64,000 nucleotides of DNA from Chamaelirium japonicum (GCA_947650365.1 OX393557.1:33111099-33175098), one strand, 5' to 3'. Shown: positions 34,601-45,509, numbered from the stretch's first letter. Notes: generated from the letters alone by a model not told the origin. Numbers and translations are program-made.

Positions 34601-37600
34601 AACACCCATGTTGACGAATAGTCCCACATCGGTGAGGGAGGCACCCATCACGTGCTTTATATACCCCCTGTGGATCTCCCCTTACAACCCGGGTTTTGGG
34701 GCATAAGGGTATCTAACATGGTATCAAACCTGACCCGTCTCCTGCTCCTGCTTCGAATGCTTCCCACCGATCGTGCCTTGCCACACGTGCTCCGCGTGGG
34801 AGGATCCTTGCCACGCGTGCTTCGTGTGAGGGGGAGTGTTGACGAACAATCCCGCATCGGTGAGGGAGGCACCCATCACCCGCGTAATATACCCCTATGG
34901 ATCTCCCCTTACAACCTGGGTTTTGGGGCGTGAGGGTATCTAACAACCCAAATCTTAAAGAATTAGAAAATGAAATCCATACCTGATTTGTCTAATTCGG
35001 TTTGATTCAATTGTTTAAGGTTTGATTCGACTGATTCAGGATCGATTCAGCCTATTCAGGCGTGATTTAGCCAAATGGGGTTGATTTTTTACCTATTTGG
35101 ATGAGCCATCTGTTTTGGCCTAATCGCATCCCAATTGGAGCATATTTTGGGTATGAGGAGGTGTTTTGGTTCAAATCGGCCACCAAACTGATTCATGTTC
35201 GAGTGGGTGCTTTGATTTGGATCTACCGCTTCCGTTTCGGACAAACCCCCAAACCATCATTCTTACCTATTACTTCCGGTACTCCCCCTTAAGCTGGTGT
35301 ATATGAGTCATCAATGCCTAGCTTGCCAAGTACGTCTTGTAGACAGATAACTAGGAACCTGTTATGTCATGATATTTGCTAGTAACTTCTATTTCTCAGA
35401 AAAGTTGGTATGTGCTACTTCGCAAAAAAATGGTTTTGTTATTTTTGATTTCCCGTAGAACTTAGAAGTCGTTTTGTAGGGTTCGGTCACATGTGACGTT
35501 TAACTTACGCAGAAGTCAAATGCTGACTGGGGGCCAGAAATAAGTAAAATCAAACAACCCCTAAGAGTTTGTCATCTCCAATTAAAAATTCCACTTGTAG
35601 TAAGTTTGTGAGTAACTATTCGTTCACCAGGACATAGAGACAATTACTCAACACCAATTAATTGATATTTGTTACTGGTTTTATATGCTAGTATATTTGT
35701 TAGTTGTTACTGGTTTATATGTTAATAAGTTGTGTCAAGATATACCATATGACAAGTTGCTGAACATAAAAGGGGGCTTTGGCCCATTAATGAAGGATAC
35801 TAGATTTAGTGTATATAGTCAGAAATTGTCGATTAAAGATAGCGGACCGACTTGACATGAATTTTCACTCTGCTCAAAGTGACTTGATAATTCATAGGGA
35901 AAGGTTAGTTATAGTCACGGTGCAAGTTAAGCACTTGGAGCTGTGGATCCCTCTTTAAAGGTATGTTTGCACTGGATTTTGATGAATATTGTTCCATCTT
36001 TCAGTAACTGTTCCTGCTTCGATTTCTGATGAATAACAAGGTAAATTGTACTTGGGATTTTATATCCCTCTGCCGAGTGACAATTTCTCCGAATAATATT
36101 TTTCAACCTTCTTATACTGAACCCGGAGAATATCCGATCCTTATCATCCCTAGCTGGAATCATCTTTTCTAAGATGCAAAGAAACCCAACTATATGTACA
36201 ACATCCACTTGTTCTCTCTATAATTATCTTCTTTCTATAATTTCTAAACATGTTTGTAAATTTGCTCTCTATACATATTGTTATATTTTATCTTTTGTTT
36301 CGCTTTATCCATCTTGCATCATAAACAGAACCCGTTACGGTTTTTCATTACCACCCGCCAATCATGATACACTGATTAATGGTGATAAATCATTAAAGTT
36401 TTAGCCATATTGGTCCAAAAAGATGTGGAAAGCTTGATCCAGCTTCTCATCCAAACTAGGACCATTGGTAATGTCTTAGAACACGACAAAACATTATGCT
36501 CTTGGCATTTCGATTAAAATCATTGCGTCAAAAATGGCACCACAAATTGATTGTTTAGGGGACGGGGAGCCTGGACCTCAGGTGCAGCATTCATGCTGCA
36601 CCCGTGCCTTGCATGCGTGCCACGTGGCCTTCCTCTCCAGAAATCAGATTGGAAACCGGACCTCCGCGACCGAATAAACGCGGGACAAACCGTAGCCGTC
36701 CGATTGCCAGATCCAACGGGAAGGATTCCCCTGGACGGGATCTCGCGGTTACTGTGGCGGCCACAGTAACAGCGACATCTTGGTCCAGCGGAATCCCATC
36801 CGTTGGATCGGGCAATCGGACGGTTGAAACAAATTTCGCGGTTACTGTAGTGGCTACAGTAACCGCGATAATACTGTCAACCGTCCGATCGAATGGATCC
36901 AACGGATTGAATTCACCCGAACGGTCAATTGAATCCCAAATGAATCCAATCCGTCCGATCCTGTTGATCGGACGGCTGAAAGCAATCTCGCGGTTACTGT
37001 AGCGACTACAGTAATCGCGAATTTTTTTTCAGCCGCCCGATCGACTGAAACGAACGGATGGGATTCCCTCGGACCGGATTCTCGCTATTACTATGGCCAC
37101 CATTGTAACAGCGAGACCGGGTGGAATGCCGTCCGTTGGATCCAGGCAATCGAACGGCTACGGTTTGCCCCGCGTTTATTTGGTCTCGGAGGTCCGGTTT
37201 CCGATCTGATTTATGAAGAGGAAGGCCACGTGGCACGCAGGCAGGGCACAGGTGCAGCATTCATGCTGCACCTGAGGTCCAGGCTCCCCGTCCCCATATA
37301 TATATATATATATATATATAGTGGCGGAGCTAGGAGTTTATTCTAGGGGGGGCTAGGTGCGAAATAACCTATACTGCTCCACATTATTGAAAAAAAGTTA
37401 CGGGTATTATGCTTAATTAAGGAATCCACTAATATATTGTATAAAATATTTAAGCAAAATTCCATCAAAAAATTTTAAGCAATAGATAATCCCAATTTTA
37501 AGGAATCCACTAATATCTTGGTAGTTCCGATTTAATGGATTGATGACTCAACGACTTCACATCTTTACGGTCCTTAAATGAGAACAATTTTGTTCACTTC

Positions 37601-38178
37601 CTAAATACTTCAAATCTCCTCTGTCGGCCTAGTTGGTGGGCTCGATGTGCATCACAGCTGCACGATGGCTGGTGACCCAAAAATGAATCGCACTCCAACT
37701 GACGATGTATGTGGCTGCGATACACACCTGGCCCACTGACCGGGGCAACCAACTATAGGAGATTTGAACTCATTCCTAAAAGGGTGATGAACAACACCCT
37801 CTCTGCCATTGGTCCATTTCAAGGGCTTGTTTGTCATTTCACGCTATTCATCATGGTGAAATGATCAAAAGCCCTTGAAATAGACCAATGAGAGACGAGG
37901 GGCGTCGTTCATCAGTCTTTTAGGAAGGTGAACAAAATCCTTCTCTTTTCTCTCAATGCTGTAAAAAAAAAACAGAGTCAGCCAACAGGTGAATCAACCT
38001 TCTGAATGGCTCTGATGTAATCTTGGTGGGGGAGACAAAAAGTGGAGGACGTGCGAACATGGTGGGGATTGTTTGCCGAAAAAAAAAAGATTCTTTTCTG
38101 AAGGGTCGTTGTTCTCTTTGGTGTAACCCCAAAATCCAGGGGGGCAACTGCATCCCCTGGGCCTTACGTAGCTCCTTC

Positions 38179-38216
<38 letters not shown>

Positions 38217-38753
38217 GAGAGAGGATATGGGGTATATGCTGGGCCTATTTCAACGAAATGGGCAGCCGCCTATTTGATGCTCCTAGGAGTTTTAGAATGT
38301 GCTGATTTTTTGTGGGCGTAAGCACCTTACCTTAGATAGAACACCCACAAAAAATAGCACATTCTAAAACTTATAGGGGCATCAATTGTTATATTTAAGA
38401 TTAATGATGACAACGGACGTTCGATAAAACTTCTAACATTTGATGCCCTTAAGAGTTTTAGAATGTGCTGATTTTTTGTGGGTGTTCTATCTACGATAAT
38501 GTGCTTATGCTCACAAAAAATCAGCACATTCTAAAACTCTTAAAGGGCTTCGAATGGGTGGCTGCCCATCTCGTCGAAATAGACTGGCAACTCATTTCCC
38601 GTTTACTATATATATATATATATGAATGCTTAGGTGCGATCTGTGGTTCGTGCGGTCCTCAGCCGTCCGATGCACCACTCCATGCATCGGATGCACGCAG
38701 CAGTGCATCGGACGGCAGCGGTGCGACACCGCACTCCGCATCATAACACCCCC

Positions 38754-38829
<76 letters not shown>

Positions 38830-39214
38830 GAAAGGGGATGTTGGACCTGAGGTGGAGCGTCGTTGCTGCACCTCAAGCATTGTTTTACCTACCTAGAAGT
38901 TTTGGAATTTAATGAAATTTGGTGAGGGTGTTGTCTAGGGTAAGATGATCATCCTCACCAATTTTCATCAAATTTCAAAACTTCTAGAGGGGTCAAATGG
39001 TCGTAGCAAAATCAGCCGTCCGCAGTCACCGTTAAAATCTGCAGATTTTGCTTCGACCATTTGACCCTCCTAGAAGTTTTGGAATTTGATGAAAATTTGT
39101 GAGGATGATCATCTTACCCTAGACAACACCCTAACCAAATTTCAAAACTTCTAGGTAGGTAAACAAGCGAGAGGTGCAGCGTTGTTGCTGCACCTCGGGT
39201 GCAGGCTCCCCGTC

Positions 39215-39288
<74 letters not shown>

Positions 39289-42200
39289 CTGCGTGGCTTG
39301 GAAAGAACACACGGGGGTTAAGTTGCAAAGTAACCTGATATAAAGCATTTGATATATGGTTGTCCCATCTTTTCTGTAATTTCTCGAACATATTTATAAA
39401 TTTACTCTCCTTAGCTAAAGTTATATTTTGTTTAGCTTTATCGATTAAACCCTAAATATAACCCATTGCTGCTTTTTTATCATCATCCACTAATCACAAT
39501 GCATTTATTAATGGTATGATGAATTCACTGATGCTTTAACCACATTGGTCCAAAAAGATGTGTAAAGTATGGTCCGAGTGACCAATTTCCCATATGAACT
39601 TTTGACTAAAGGACATTGGTAAAGTCTAAGGACACAACAAAGCTTTAAGGACACAACACTCTGATGAAAGCCATTGTTGTGTAAAAAATGCCAATGCAAA
39701 TTGATTTACTATGGGTATAGTAAGTTACATGTTCGGTACTCTTATCATCAAATTTAATAGCAACGCATGCTTGCACATTGAAACAATTATTTTCTCGTTT
39801 TAGCATAAATGGAAGTATATAATTGACCTATATCTTCTAAAGTCAAATCTAAGCAATGTGTAGTATGAATTTTTAAAAAAATAGAGGGTTGTTTCTCCAT
39901 AAGGTGGTGACCTGCTGCTATGTATATTGTCACGAAGTATATGCTGACTTTTACGGCATACTCTCCAATTTCATCTATTACTCTCAAGGTACAAAATCTC
40001 GAGATATTTTGCGAAATATCGTGAAATATTTCGGTTTTCTCAAGCCTCGGCACGAAATTCCTATTGTGATATCGAACAAAATAGGAATCACGATAATATC
40101 GCGATATATCGTGATATTTCGCGCGATATATTTGTTGGCACGAAATATCGCGATATTTCGTGGAAATTTCGAGACATTTCGAAAAATTTCGGGATTTTGA
40201 CACCGAAATGTTGGGACTGACTGGTTATAAAAGGGGACTGGGGATTTCGTTCTCAGCAGCTTATTTACATATAATAACATTTAAGTAAATGTCGTCTTAC
40301 TTAATTTTTATTTTCTCCATTTACTTTAAGTTATTATATGTAAATAAACAAATACCCCCCCCATTTGATTTCAATAAAAATATCAAAAAAATCAAAAACC
40401 AAGTGAATCAAAAAGTAGGTTTTCAGTTTTAGTAGGAGAAAATAGTTTTTTCGGTTTTTCATAAAATTTGTATGTTGAGAAAAGTGGTTAAATCAACTCA
40501 TTTTTAGCTCAAAAAATTCCACAAGATGTAGAACTACAAGTACATCTAGAAAATCATGGTCCGTCAAAGAAAATTTTGAATATATAAAAACTTTTCTTTA
40601 TAAAAACTTATTTTTTTAGACTTAGTAAAAAAATAGTGTTTTGTATTTCAGCATAATTTTTACACGATTTCAAACTTGCACAACTTTCTTGTTTTAAGTC
40701 TGTTTTCAAAATCGTTTGAAGCATTATTTTAACATTTAACTAATCTTTATTTTGAAAATATTTTTATCCACAAAAAGATTAAAAGCTATTTTAAAAATAT
40801 AGATCAAAACATGACCAAACAAGATTGCACAAGACTCACAGACTCAAATGTAGAATACATGCTTTGTGATGCTTTACACTTGTAGATTGGGTATAATTAT
40901 TATCTGAGTGTTCCAAATTGTGTATATATACTTGGTTTATGACTATGCAGAGATTCACTGAAAAATTTTATTAAAAAATCAATATTTCCACCATTTCTAT
41001 AAAATCACAATATTTCCACACTGTCGAAATATTTCCACGAAATATTTCCATATCCAGAGGGGTCGAAATATTGACCAAAATGGAAATTTCGAACCTTGAT
41101 TACTCTATCTAGGAGAGTAAACTGCTAGTTTGCCTTGTGTTAATCAGCAGAAGTATCTACTGGTTTAAGGAACATTGTTTCAATCGGACAATTAATTCTA
41201 GTTAATTAGTGTTCATCCGCAGAGATTGATCCACTGTCCATCAGGATGCGCCAATATATTTTTTGTGTTTCTTTGTATTTGACGAGGAAAGCTTGTGTTG
41301 TCTCTACCTCTTGTTTTAGGCTAGTGTACTTCATTTATTGTATGGGGTGGCTTTAGGCCCGAACATTACTCTTTTAAGCTTCAATCATACACCGGAAACT
41401 TTTAAGCTGTGCTAGATTACGCCTTTCTTATTTTCATTCTTGTACCTACTCTCTAATGTAGCCTACATAAGGTTTGTACCCTTTGGTCAACCACATCCTT
41501 TGCATGTGGTCTATAAAAGCGCTCTAGAGGTCCCATAAACGTGGGGGTTTTGTTATTATTGACATCGTCAACCCTCCTTCACCCCGCCTCTTAAAAAAAC
41601 CCTCTTCTTGTATTGCTCAGAAACTGTGAGTTCGTCATGATTCTGTTCAAAGGTCTTATCCATGTACTCTGTGTTTTCCATTTTAATTTCAGGAGAATGA
41701 CAAGCCTGCTCTTGATTGTAGTATGGGCCAGCCGGGCAGGTTTTTTTTTAATGCCATGCAATTGGTGCCAAAGCCACACATTCACACACTACAGAATGTT
41801 TTTCAATAATACTTGTATAATATTCCAATTGGTGTGAAAGCCCACACGGCAATGCCGGATTTTTAGACAATCTAGAAGTATTTGCCGGAGGAGATTATGG
41901 TGTGACAGCCTAATGTTTAACTAATAATTGAATAATTTACAAATGAGGGCAAGAAATGCTACTTTAGTTGTAGACTTGTAGGAGAAGGTTAAGTGATGGT
42001 TTTGCGAGTAAAGCGGCGAATGTCGTGGCGCATCGTCGCAGGCTTTGACCTCACCACGTTACGCGACACCGACACGCTACTATATTAATCTTATTCCTTG
42101 TCAGAAGTAGTGGGTGAGAACGCTTGGTTGCTCTAAAAGCGTCATATTGGTTCCGTACGCTTGGTCCCACCCATTATAAGTGGTTCTCCATCAACTTTAG

Positions 42201-43095
42201 GGCTTTATGTAAGCTTAGAGCTTCACCATAAAACAAATTGCCAACGACATTAAGTTCTAGCATCTTTGGCCTTCACTATAGAATTTCTTGATTGTACTCT
42301 CGACATTGTTTATTCGGTTGTTCCTCTGCGAATGTATTTACTGAATGAAAAAAAAACCTGATACGCAACATGATGAATTACTTGAGGTCTCCAATGGCTG
42401 CTGGTAGAAAGGTAGCGAAGAACTCTCTTGACGTCACATGATATGTTCACACATAGTACATTTTGTAGTACATTCTGACATCAAACTACTGCTGCAACTG
42501 TCACCAAGATGCATAGAAACCACCTAAAAAGTGGAGAGAGAGAGAGGGAGAGAGAGTTCAAATCCTTTTCGTATGTCAGAGTCAGTTGTTTACGATGTTT
42601 TCGTATTTAGAGTTTGTTGTTAAGTTGGTCTTTGATTGCAGACTTATGTGGATTAGCTATTCATTTGAAGTAAGGGGGACCTAATTCTCTTCAAATATTT
42701 ATTTTTTCAAAGGCAAACCACAGAAATCCTTAGCGGAACTCCTCCGTGAACACAACCTACCGCCAGGCCTCTTCCCTCGGAACATCATCTGCTACGAGCT
42801 TGATGAGTCGAAGTCGAGGCTAACCGTCCACCTGCCTTCGGCCTGCGAGGTCAGCTTCAAAGACTCCTCCGTGGTGAGGTACGCCGCTCGCGTCAAGGGG
42901 ATCCTGTCGAGGGGAAAGCTCTCCGGTATTGAAGGGATGAAGACAAAGGTCGTGGTGTGGGTGAAGGTCACCCATGTGGGCGTCGAGAGCTACAAGTCTG
43001 ACAAGGTCTGCTTCACGGCCGCTGGCGTGAAGAAGCTGAGGCCCAAGGATGCGTACGAGATGCCTCGTGATTCTATGAAAGTTAATGAGCTTTGA
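31678..43095 (+). CDS. DUF538 family protein (At5g01610-like), three exons
   Basis: Exons are 31678-31764 (phase 0 end), 32308-32362 (phase 1 end) and 42713-43095, with GT...AG borders at both introns; the product is 174 aa. The N-terminus reads MEKALTKVGSFWISKKAKEE, then EEKAKWIFEKLKGKPQ, which is the short charged lead typical of the At5g01610 group. Residues from about 49 form the DUF538 domain: LLREHNLPPGLFPRNIICYE, LTVHLPSACEVSFKDSSVV, then KGILSRGKLSGIEGMKTKVV and WVKVTHVGVESYKSDKVCFT. DUF538 proteins are small, plant-specific, with a beta-barrel-like fold; a lipid-binding or stress role has been suggested but the function is not settled. No signal peptide is visible. Length matches the family. 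Intron 1 is 543 bp and intron 2 is 10,350 bp, full of mobile elements. ATG at 31678 is the first in a short leader and gives the family N-terminus. Confidence 0.92.
33091..33353. mobile_element. Palindromic MITE in DUF538 intron 2
   Basis: 263 bp that folds almost end to end: GGGTTATTTTGACGTTGCCC...AGACTTTACCCCC...AACTAACTG...CGTCAGCTCACC on the left is mirrored by GGTGAGCTAACG...CGGTTAGTTTTGGGGGGTAA and GTCAAAATAACCC on the right. A-runs flank both sides, so the TSD cannot be sized. Confidence 0.8.
33912..34607. mobile_element. TIR element with TSD split by a TRIM
   Basis: 696 bp with 20-base inverted ends GGGTGTTGCTATTTGCACCC and GGGTGCAAATAGCAACACCC. The left flank is AAATCTTA (33904-33911). 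The right copy of AAATCTTA is at 34950-34957, separated from the element by the TRIM at 34609-34945, which landed on its last bases. This is an 8-bp TSD, hence hAT-like; a Mutator-like element with an eroded 9-bp TSD is possible. No transposase coding. Confidence 0.8.
34609..34945 (+). mobile_element. TRIM element, family 1, copy 2
   Basis: LTRs 34609-34718 and 34837-34945, TGTTGACGAA...GGTATCTAACA. The primer site has decayed to TGGTATCAAACC (34719-34730); the polypurine tract GAGGGGGAG is intact. ACCCA flanks both sides exactly (34604-34608, 34946-34950). The interior is close to that of the copy at 6553, with a duplicated CCTTGCCACRCGTGC phrase. Confidence 0.9.
34958..36173. other. Intron 2 sequence without recognised elements
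   Basis: About 34975-35100 repeats GATTCG/GATTCAG words, which may be another eroded element. The rest up to 36173 shows nothing identifiable. Confidence 0.35.
36200..36557. repeat. Intron duplication, copy 1
   Basis: Words such as ATATTGGTCCAAAAAGATGT, CATTGGTAA.GTCT, GTAAATTTGCTCTC and CACAAATTGATTGTTTA align in order with 39370-39710. Similarity is moderate, so the duplication is old. The foldback element at 36558 starts right after this copy. Confidence 0.65.
36558..37295. mobile_element. Large foldback element, 738 bp
   Basis: The ends GGGGACGGGGAGCCTGGACC and its exact complement are followed by ATTCATGCTGCACC and then over 100 further paired bases (for example GCCACGTGGCCTTCC, AAACCGGACCTCCG, CGTAGCCGTCCG). 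The centre repeats CGCGGTTACTGTAG and CTACAGTAACCGCG several times. The right end abuts (TA)n. It codes for nothing and would fold as one long hairpin. Confidence 0.9.
37296..37320. repeat. (TA)n at the right end of the foldback element
   Basis: Twelve AT units directly after CCGTCCCC. Confidence 0.95.
37625..37750. repeat. Dispersed repeat with GTGCATCACAGC core, copy 3
   Basis: GATGTGCATCACAGCTGCAC, ATGGCTGGTGACCCAAAAAT and GGCCCACTGACCGG align with the copies at 16925 and 27745. Confidence 0.55.
37774..37926. mobile_element. Palindromic MITE, copy 2
   Basis: TCCTAAAAGGGTGATGAAC and CATTGGTCCATTTCAAGGGC on the left pair with GCCCTTGAAATAGACCAATG and GTTCATCAGTCTTTTAGGA on the right around ATCATGGTGAAATGAT. 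It shares the centre with the element at 16350-16558. Confidence 0.65.
38179..38222. repeat. (GT)n(GA)n microsatellite
   Basis: About 16 GT units then a short GA run, at the left of a hairpin element. Confidence 0.93.
38244..38584. mobile_element. Nested hairpin element between microsatellites
   Basis: Outer arms CCTATTTCAACGAAATGGGC and GCCCATCTCGTCGAAATAG enclose two inner hairpins, each with TTTTAGAATGTGCTGATTTT and its complement. The motif set matches the element at 10350-10620. A (GT)n(GA)n tract lies on the left and (TA)n on the right. Confidence 0.75.
38607..38623. repeat. Short (TA)n
   Basis: Eight TA units linking two hairpin elements. Confidence 0.9.
38624..38755. mobile_element. 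Small hairpin element between microsatellites
   Basis: 132 bp. CCGTCCGATGCA and TGCATCGGACGG are exact inverted arms around CCACTCCATGCATCGG. It lies between (TA)n and (CT)n(TA)n. Confidence 0.6.
38756..38827. repeat. (CT)n(TA)n compound microsatellite
   Basis: About 9 CT units and 27 TA units. Confidence 0.95.
38828..39217. mobile_element. Foldback element related to the one at 36558
   Basis: 390 bp; right end complement GGGGACGGGGAGCCTG followed by GAGGTGCAGC matches the 36558 element, and the left end GGGAAAGGGGATGTTGGACC is a degraded version. Inside, CTAGAAGTTTTGGAATTT and AAATTTCAAAACTTCTAG occur twice each, giving two hairpins about a centre at 39025. (TA)n abuts both ends. Confidence 0.85.
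39218..39286. repeat. (TA)n right of the foldback element
   Basis: About 34 TA units. Confidence 0.96.
39370..39710. repeat. Intron duplication, copy 2
   Basis: Partner of 36200-36557 in the same orientation (CACATTGGTCCAAAAAGATG, AACATATTTATAAATTTACTC, GCAAATTGATTTACTATGGG). Where copy 1 runs into the foldback element, this copy simply continues, so it shows the site without an insertion. Confidence 0.65.
39985..41098. mobile_element. hAT-type element with perfect 8-bp TSD, CGATATTTCG word
   Basis: 1114 bp in DUF538 intron 2. Ends CAAGGTACAAAATCTC and GAAATTTCGAACCTTG. ATTACTCT flanks both sides exactly (39977-39984, 41099-41106). The left 200 bases are built of CGATATTTCG, CGAAATATCG and variants; the right 130 bases repeat AATATTTCCA. 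No transposase coding in the A/T-rich middle. Confidence 0.93.
41107..42712. other. Last part of DUF538 intron 2
   Basis: No element with clear ends. A GA run lies at about 42534-42557. The intron closes with a pyrimidine-rich tract and TTTTTTCAAAG before exon 3. Confidence 0.4.
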
Positions 43096-43821
43096 GGTGA
43101 TAAAAATCTAGAGTGCTGTGTTCTTTCTAGTGCTGTTGATCCTTGTTGACAACTGCTGCCATCTCTTGCAATGTAGCCATCATGACCTTGTGCGATTTTC
43201 GTATCTTGCCGATTTTCTATACAGGGGTTCTCTCTTTCATACCAACATATGGGATCTGCTGACCCGCGTTTCAACGCTTTATCAGGTAACGTTGAAACGG
43301 TTTTGTTCGGACCTGCTTTTCATCAAAATCGTAGAAAAACCCATCTCAGCCGGAGGCTCGGATGTACTTTTCCATGAAATCTGCTGCAGTGGCATGTTTC
43401 CACTCATAAGACGGGTCCAAGTTGACTTTTGTAGGTGGATGGATTTAGGCTTCGACCAACAGTTTGAAATCTCTGTTGTTTCTTTCCTACCAGCGACCCC
43501 ATAGGATCGCCATGGGCGCCGTCTCCAAGATGATCGAAGGGCTTTCACGAAGGCCGAAGGGGGAGATAGGTGGCGGTGTAATAGGATGTGGCTAGTAGTC
43601 TCAATTCATGCCCCGCAGGAGCTGTGACGGGATGATTCCTTCGAAGAAGACAGGAGAAATGGAAGTTTGGGCTCTATAGAGATTTGGTATCGCTCATATT
43701 TTATTCTTTTTTGTCAGAATCTTGTCCTTAGTTGCGAGGAGGGATATTATTTATAGTTTCAGAGGGATTATTGGCTTCCAAATTACAGTCGTAGGAGTGA
43801 AGACACCATCGGTAGGAGAAA
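43096..43821. other. 3' flank of the DUF538 gene
   Basis: Probably the 3' UTR and beyond. An open frame follows the stop codon but resembles no known protein. Confidence 0.4.
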
Positions 43822-43829
43822 GTGAGTAG

Positions 43830-44438
43830 TAGGACTGTCAATTGGGATGGGCTAGCCGATACCCGCTTGTTTGGCCCGAAAAAATTTGGGGCCGAGCTTT
43901 ATGTGAGCTTGGGCTAGGCTAACCTTGGACATTATATCAAAGTCCGAAATCGAGTTCGGGCCGTGTTAAGCTCGGCCCGCTTTAGGCTCGAATCCGAAAA
44001 TAGTAAGGGTATATTAGTTTATTCAACCATCCCCTTTCGATATATTTTGCTTATTTAGAAGATAAAATTATTCAAAAATTGGTTTTTAATGATAGTTGTC
44101 ATTGTTTAGAAACTCATAGCTTTTGTTACTCTATGTATGCCTATGATTTTAGGTACGTCGCCCATACAAAAATGCTATGTTTTAGTAAAAATGTGAGATG
44201 TATTGTTACTTATAAATTGCTGGAGCATAGTGAATGTATTTTTTTTAAGAGTTTTTCTCTTATTATGTTCTTATTCAGGCCGGCTTGAACTCGGCCCGAA
44301 ATCCGAGAAGAAAAATTAGCTGAATTTGGGCTGAACATGATAAAACTTTGGGCCGAGTCAGGACTTGAGAGGACCACCTAGAGTTTGGGCTGGGTTTGGG
44401 CCCTTGATTGATCCAGCCTAGCCCGATTGACAGGCCTA
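43830..44438. mobile_element. hAT-type element, GGCCCGA word
   Basis: 609 bp with ends TAGGACTGTCAAT and ATTGACAGGCCTA. Octamers GTGAGTAG (43822-43829) and GTGAGCAG (44439-44446) match at 7 of 8. Both ends repeat GGCCCGA, TCGGGC and GGGCTAGG; the centre is A/T-rich. Confidence 0.85.
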
Positions 44439-44443
44439 GTGAG

Positions 44444-44564
44444 CAGGGATGGCAATGGGTCGGGTTCGGGTTTTAAATTCCCATTACAAATGGGCTAGGT
44501 TAGGGGCGGTTCTATTCAAAAATCATAAAAATCAATTTCCAAACCCACCCCATTGCCATTCCTA
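44444..44564. mobile_element. Short hAT-type MITE, 121 bp
   Basis: Ends CAGGGATGGCAATGGGT and ACCCCATTGCCATTCCTA. Flanks share GTGAG only in part (CTAGTGAG, AAAGTGAG). It begins within the right TSD of the element before it. Confidence 0.65.
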
Positions 44565-45467
44565 AAAGTGAGGAGAAGGACTAAAATGAGAAAAATGCTC
44601 ATGGGGTGCGGTTTCCAGGTAGCTATGTTCGTCTATTAGCAGGGACGATGGGATTTAGAAGTTGCAGTATAGAGGGTACGTTTCAATCTACTGTTGCTGC
44701 GGTAGTGGTATATAAAACTTATGAGCCAACCTATTGTCTCTCCCAATCTCTCGAACTGCGAACTAAGGCCAAAAGGAAAGGAAGCATTGACAATTTGGTT
44801 TTTTTTTTTAAGGAGGACTTAGTGAACGGTCCAAAACAGGAGATCCCTTTAAGGCTAGGACAGAGGATGAAAATGCCCCTCAATTGGCTTCAAATTTTGA
44901 TTTGCATGCCACTCTCCTCTAAACTAAACATAATCTTAAAACCTAAGATCTGCAAGTCATGTGGTGAACCCTAGACCTAATCCTAAACCTAATTCAAACA
45001 TAAAACCTAACATCTACAGGCCATGGGGTGAACCCTAGACCTAATCCTAAAACCTAAGCCCTAGTTCTAATCCTAAAACCTAAGATATACAGGCCATGGG
45101 ATGAACCCTAGAGTCCTAGATCTAATACTTACCCTAATCTGAACCCGCTCGCCATTGCTGCCTCTTATCTCTACAACTCGCCGTCACTGTCGTTGCTCGT
45201 CGCTGTTGTTGTTGTTGTTGTTGGCTGCTCGCGGTTGCCCGTCACTGCTTACCACCTTCTACTCGAGAGAGAACATGGAAAGGGGGGGAGGGGGGTGCAA
45301 TTTCGGGATATTGAAATGCATTTTAGACCTCCCCTTAAAGGGATCTTATGAGTGTCCTGTCCATTAACAAGAATTGTTGTTTGGGAACTAATACCCATTT
45401 CCCCTTTTTTTTACTCATAATTGGTGCCTTTCTTATATGTTATCCCTTCGTTTAAATTCTTTGTTGG
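44565..45467. other. Stretch with telomere-like tandem repeats
   Basis: Between about 44935 and 45115 a unit of 55-75 bp (CCTAATCCTAAAACCTAAG, CATGG.GTGAACCCTAGA) recurs three times; it contains scattered CCCTAA-like words. A short TTG run (about 45205-45224) follows. No gene is recognised. Confidence 0.5.
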
Positions 45468-45509
45468 TGTTAGCGGTTAGTCATACATTGATAATGGGAG
45501 CAGAGATTG

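Noticed and set aside
38626..39391. Reading frames with Tyr-Ile repeats
   Set aside because: They are translations of TA arrays.
43118..43504. 128-residue frame after the DUF538 stop codon
   Set aside because: It is in the expected 3' UTR, has unusual composition and resembles nothing known.
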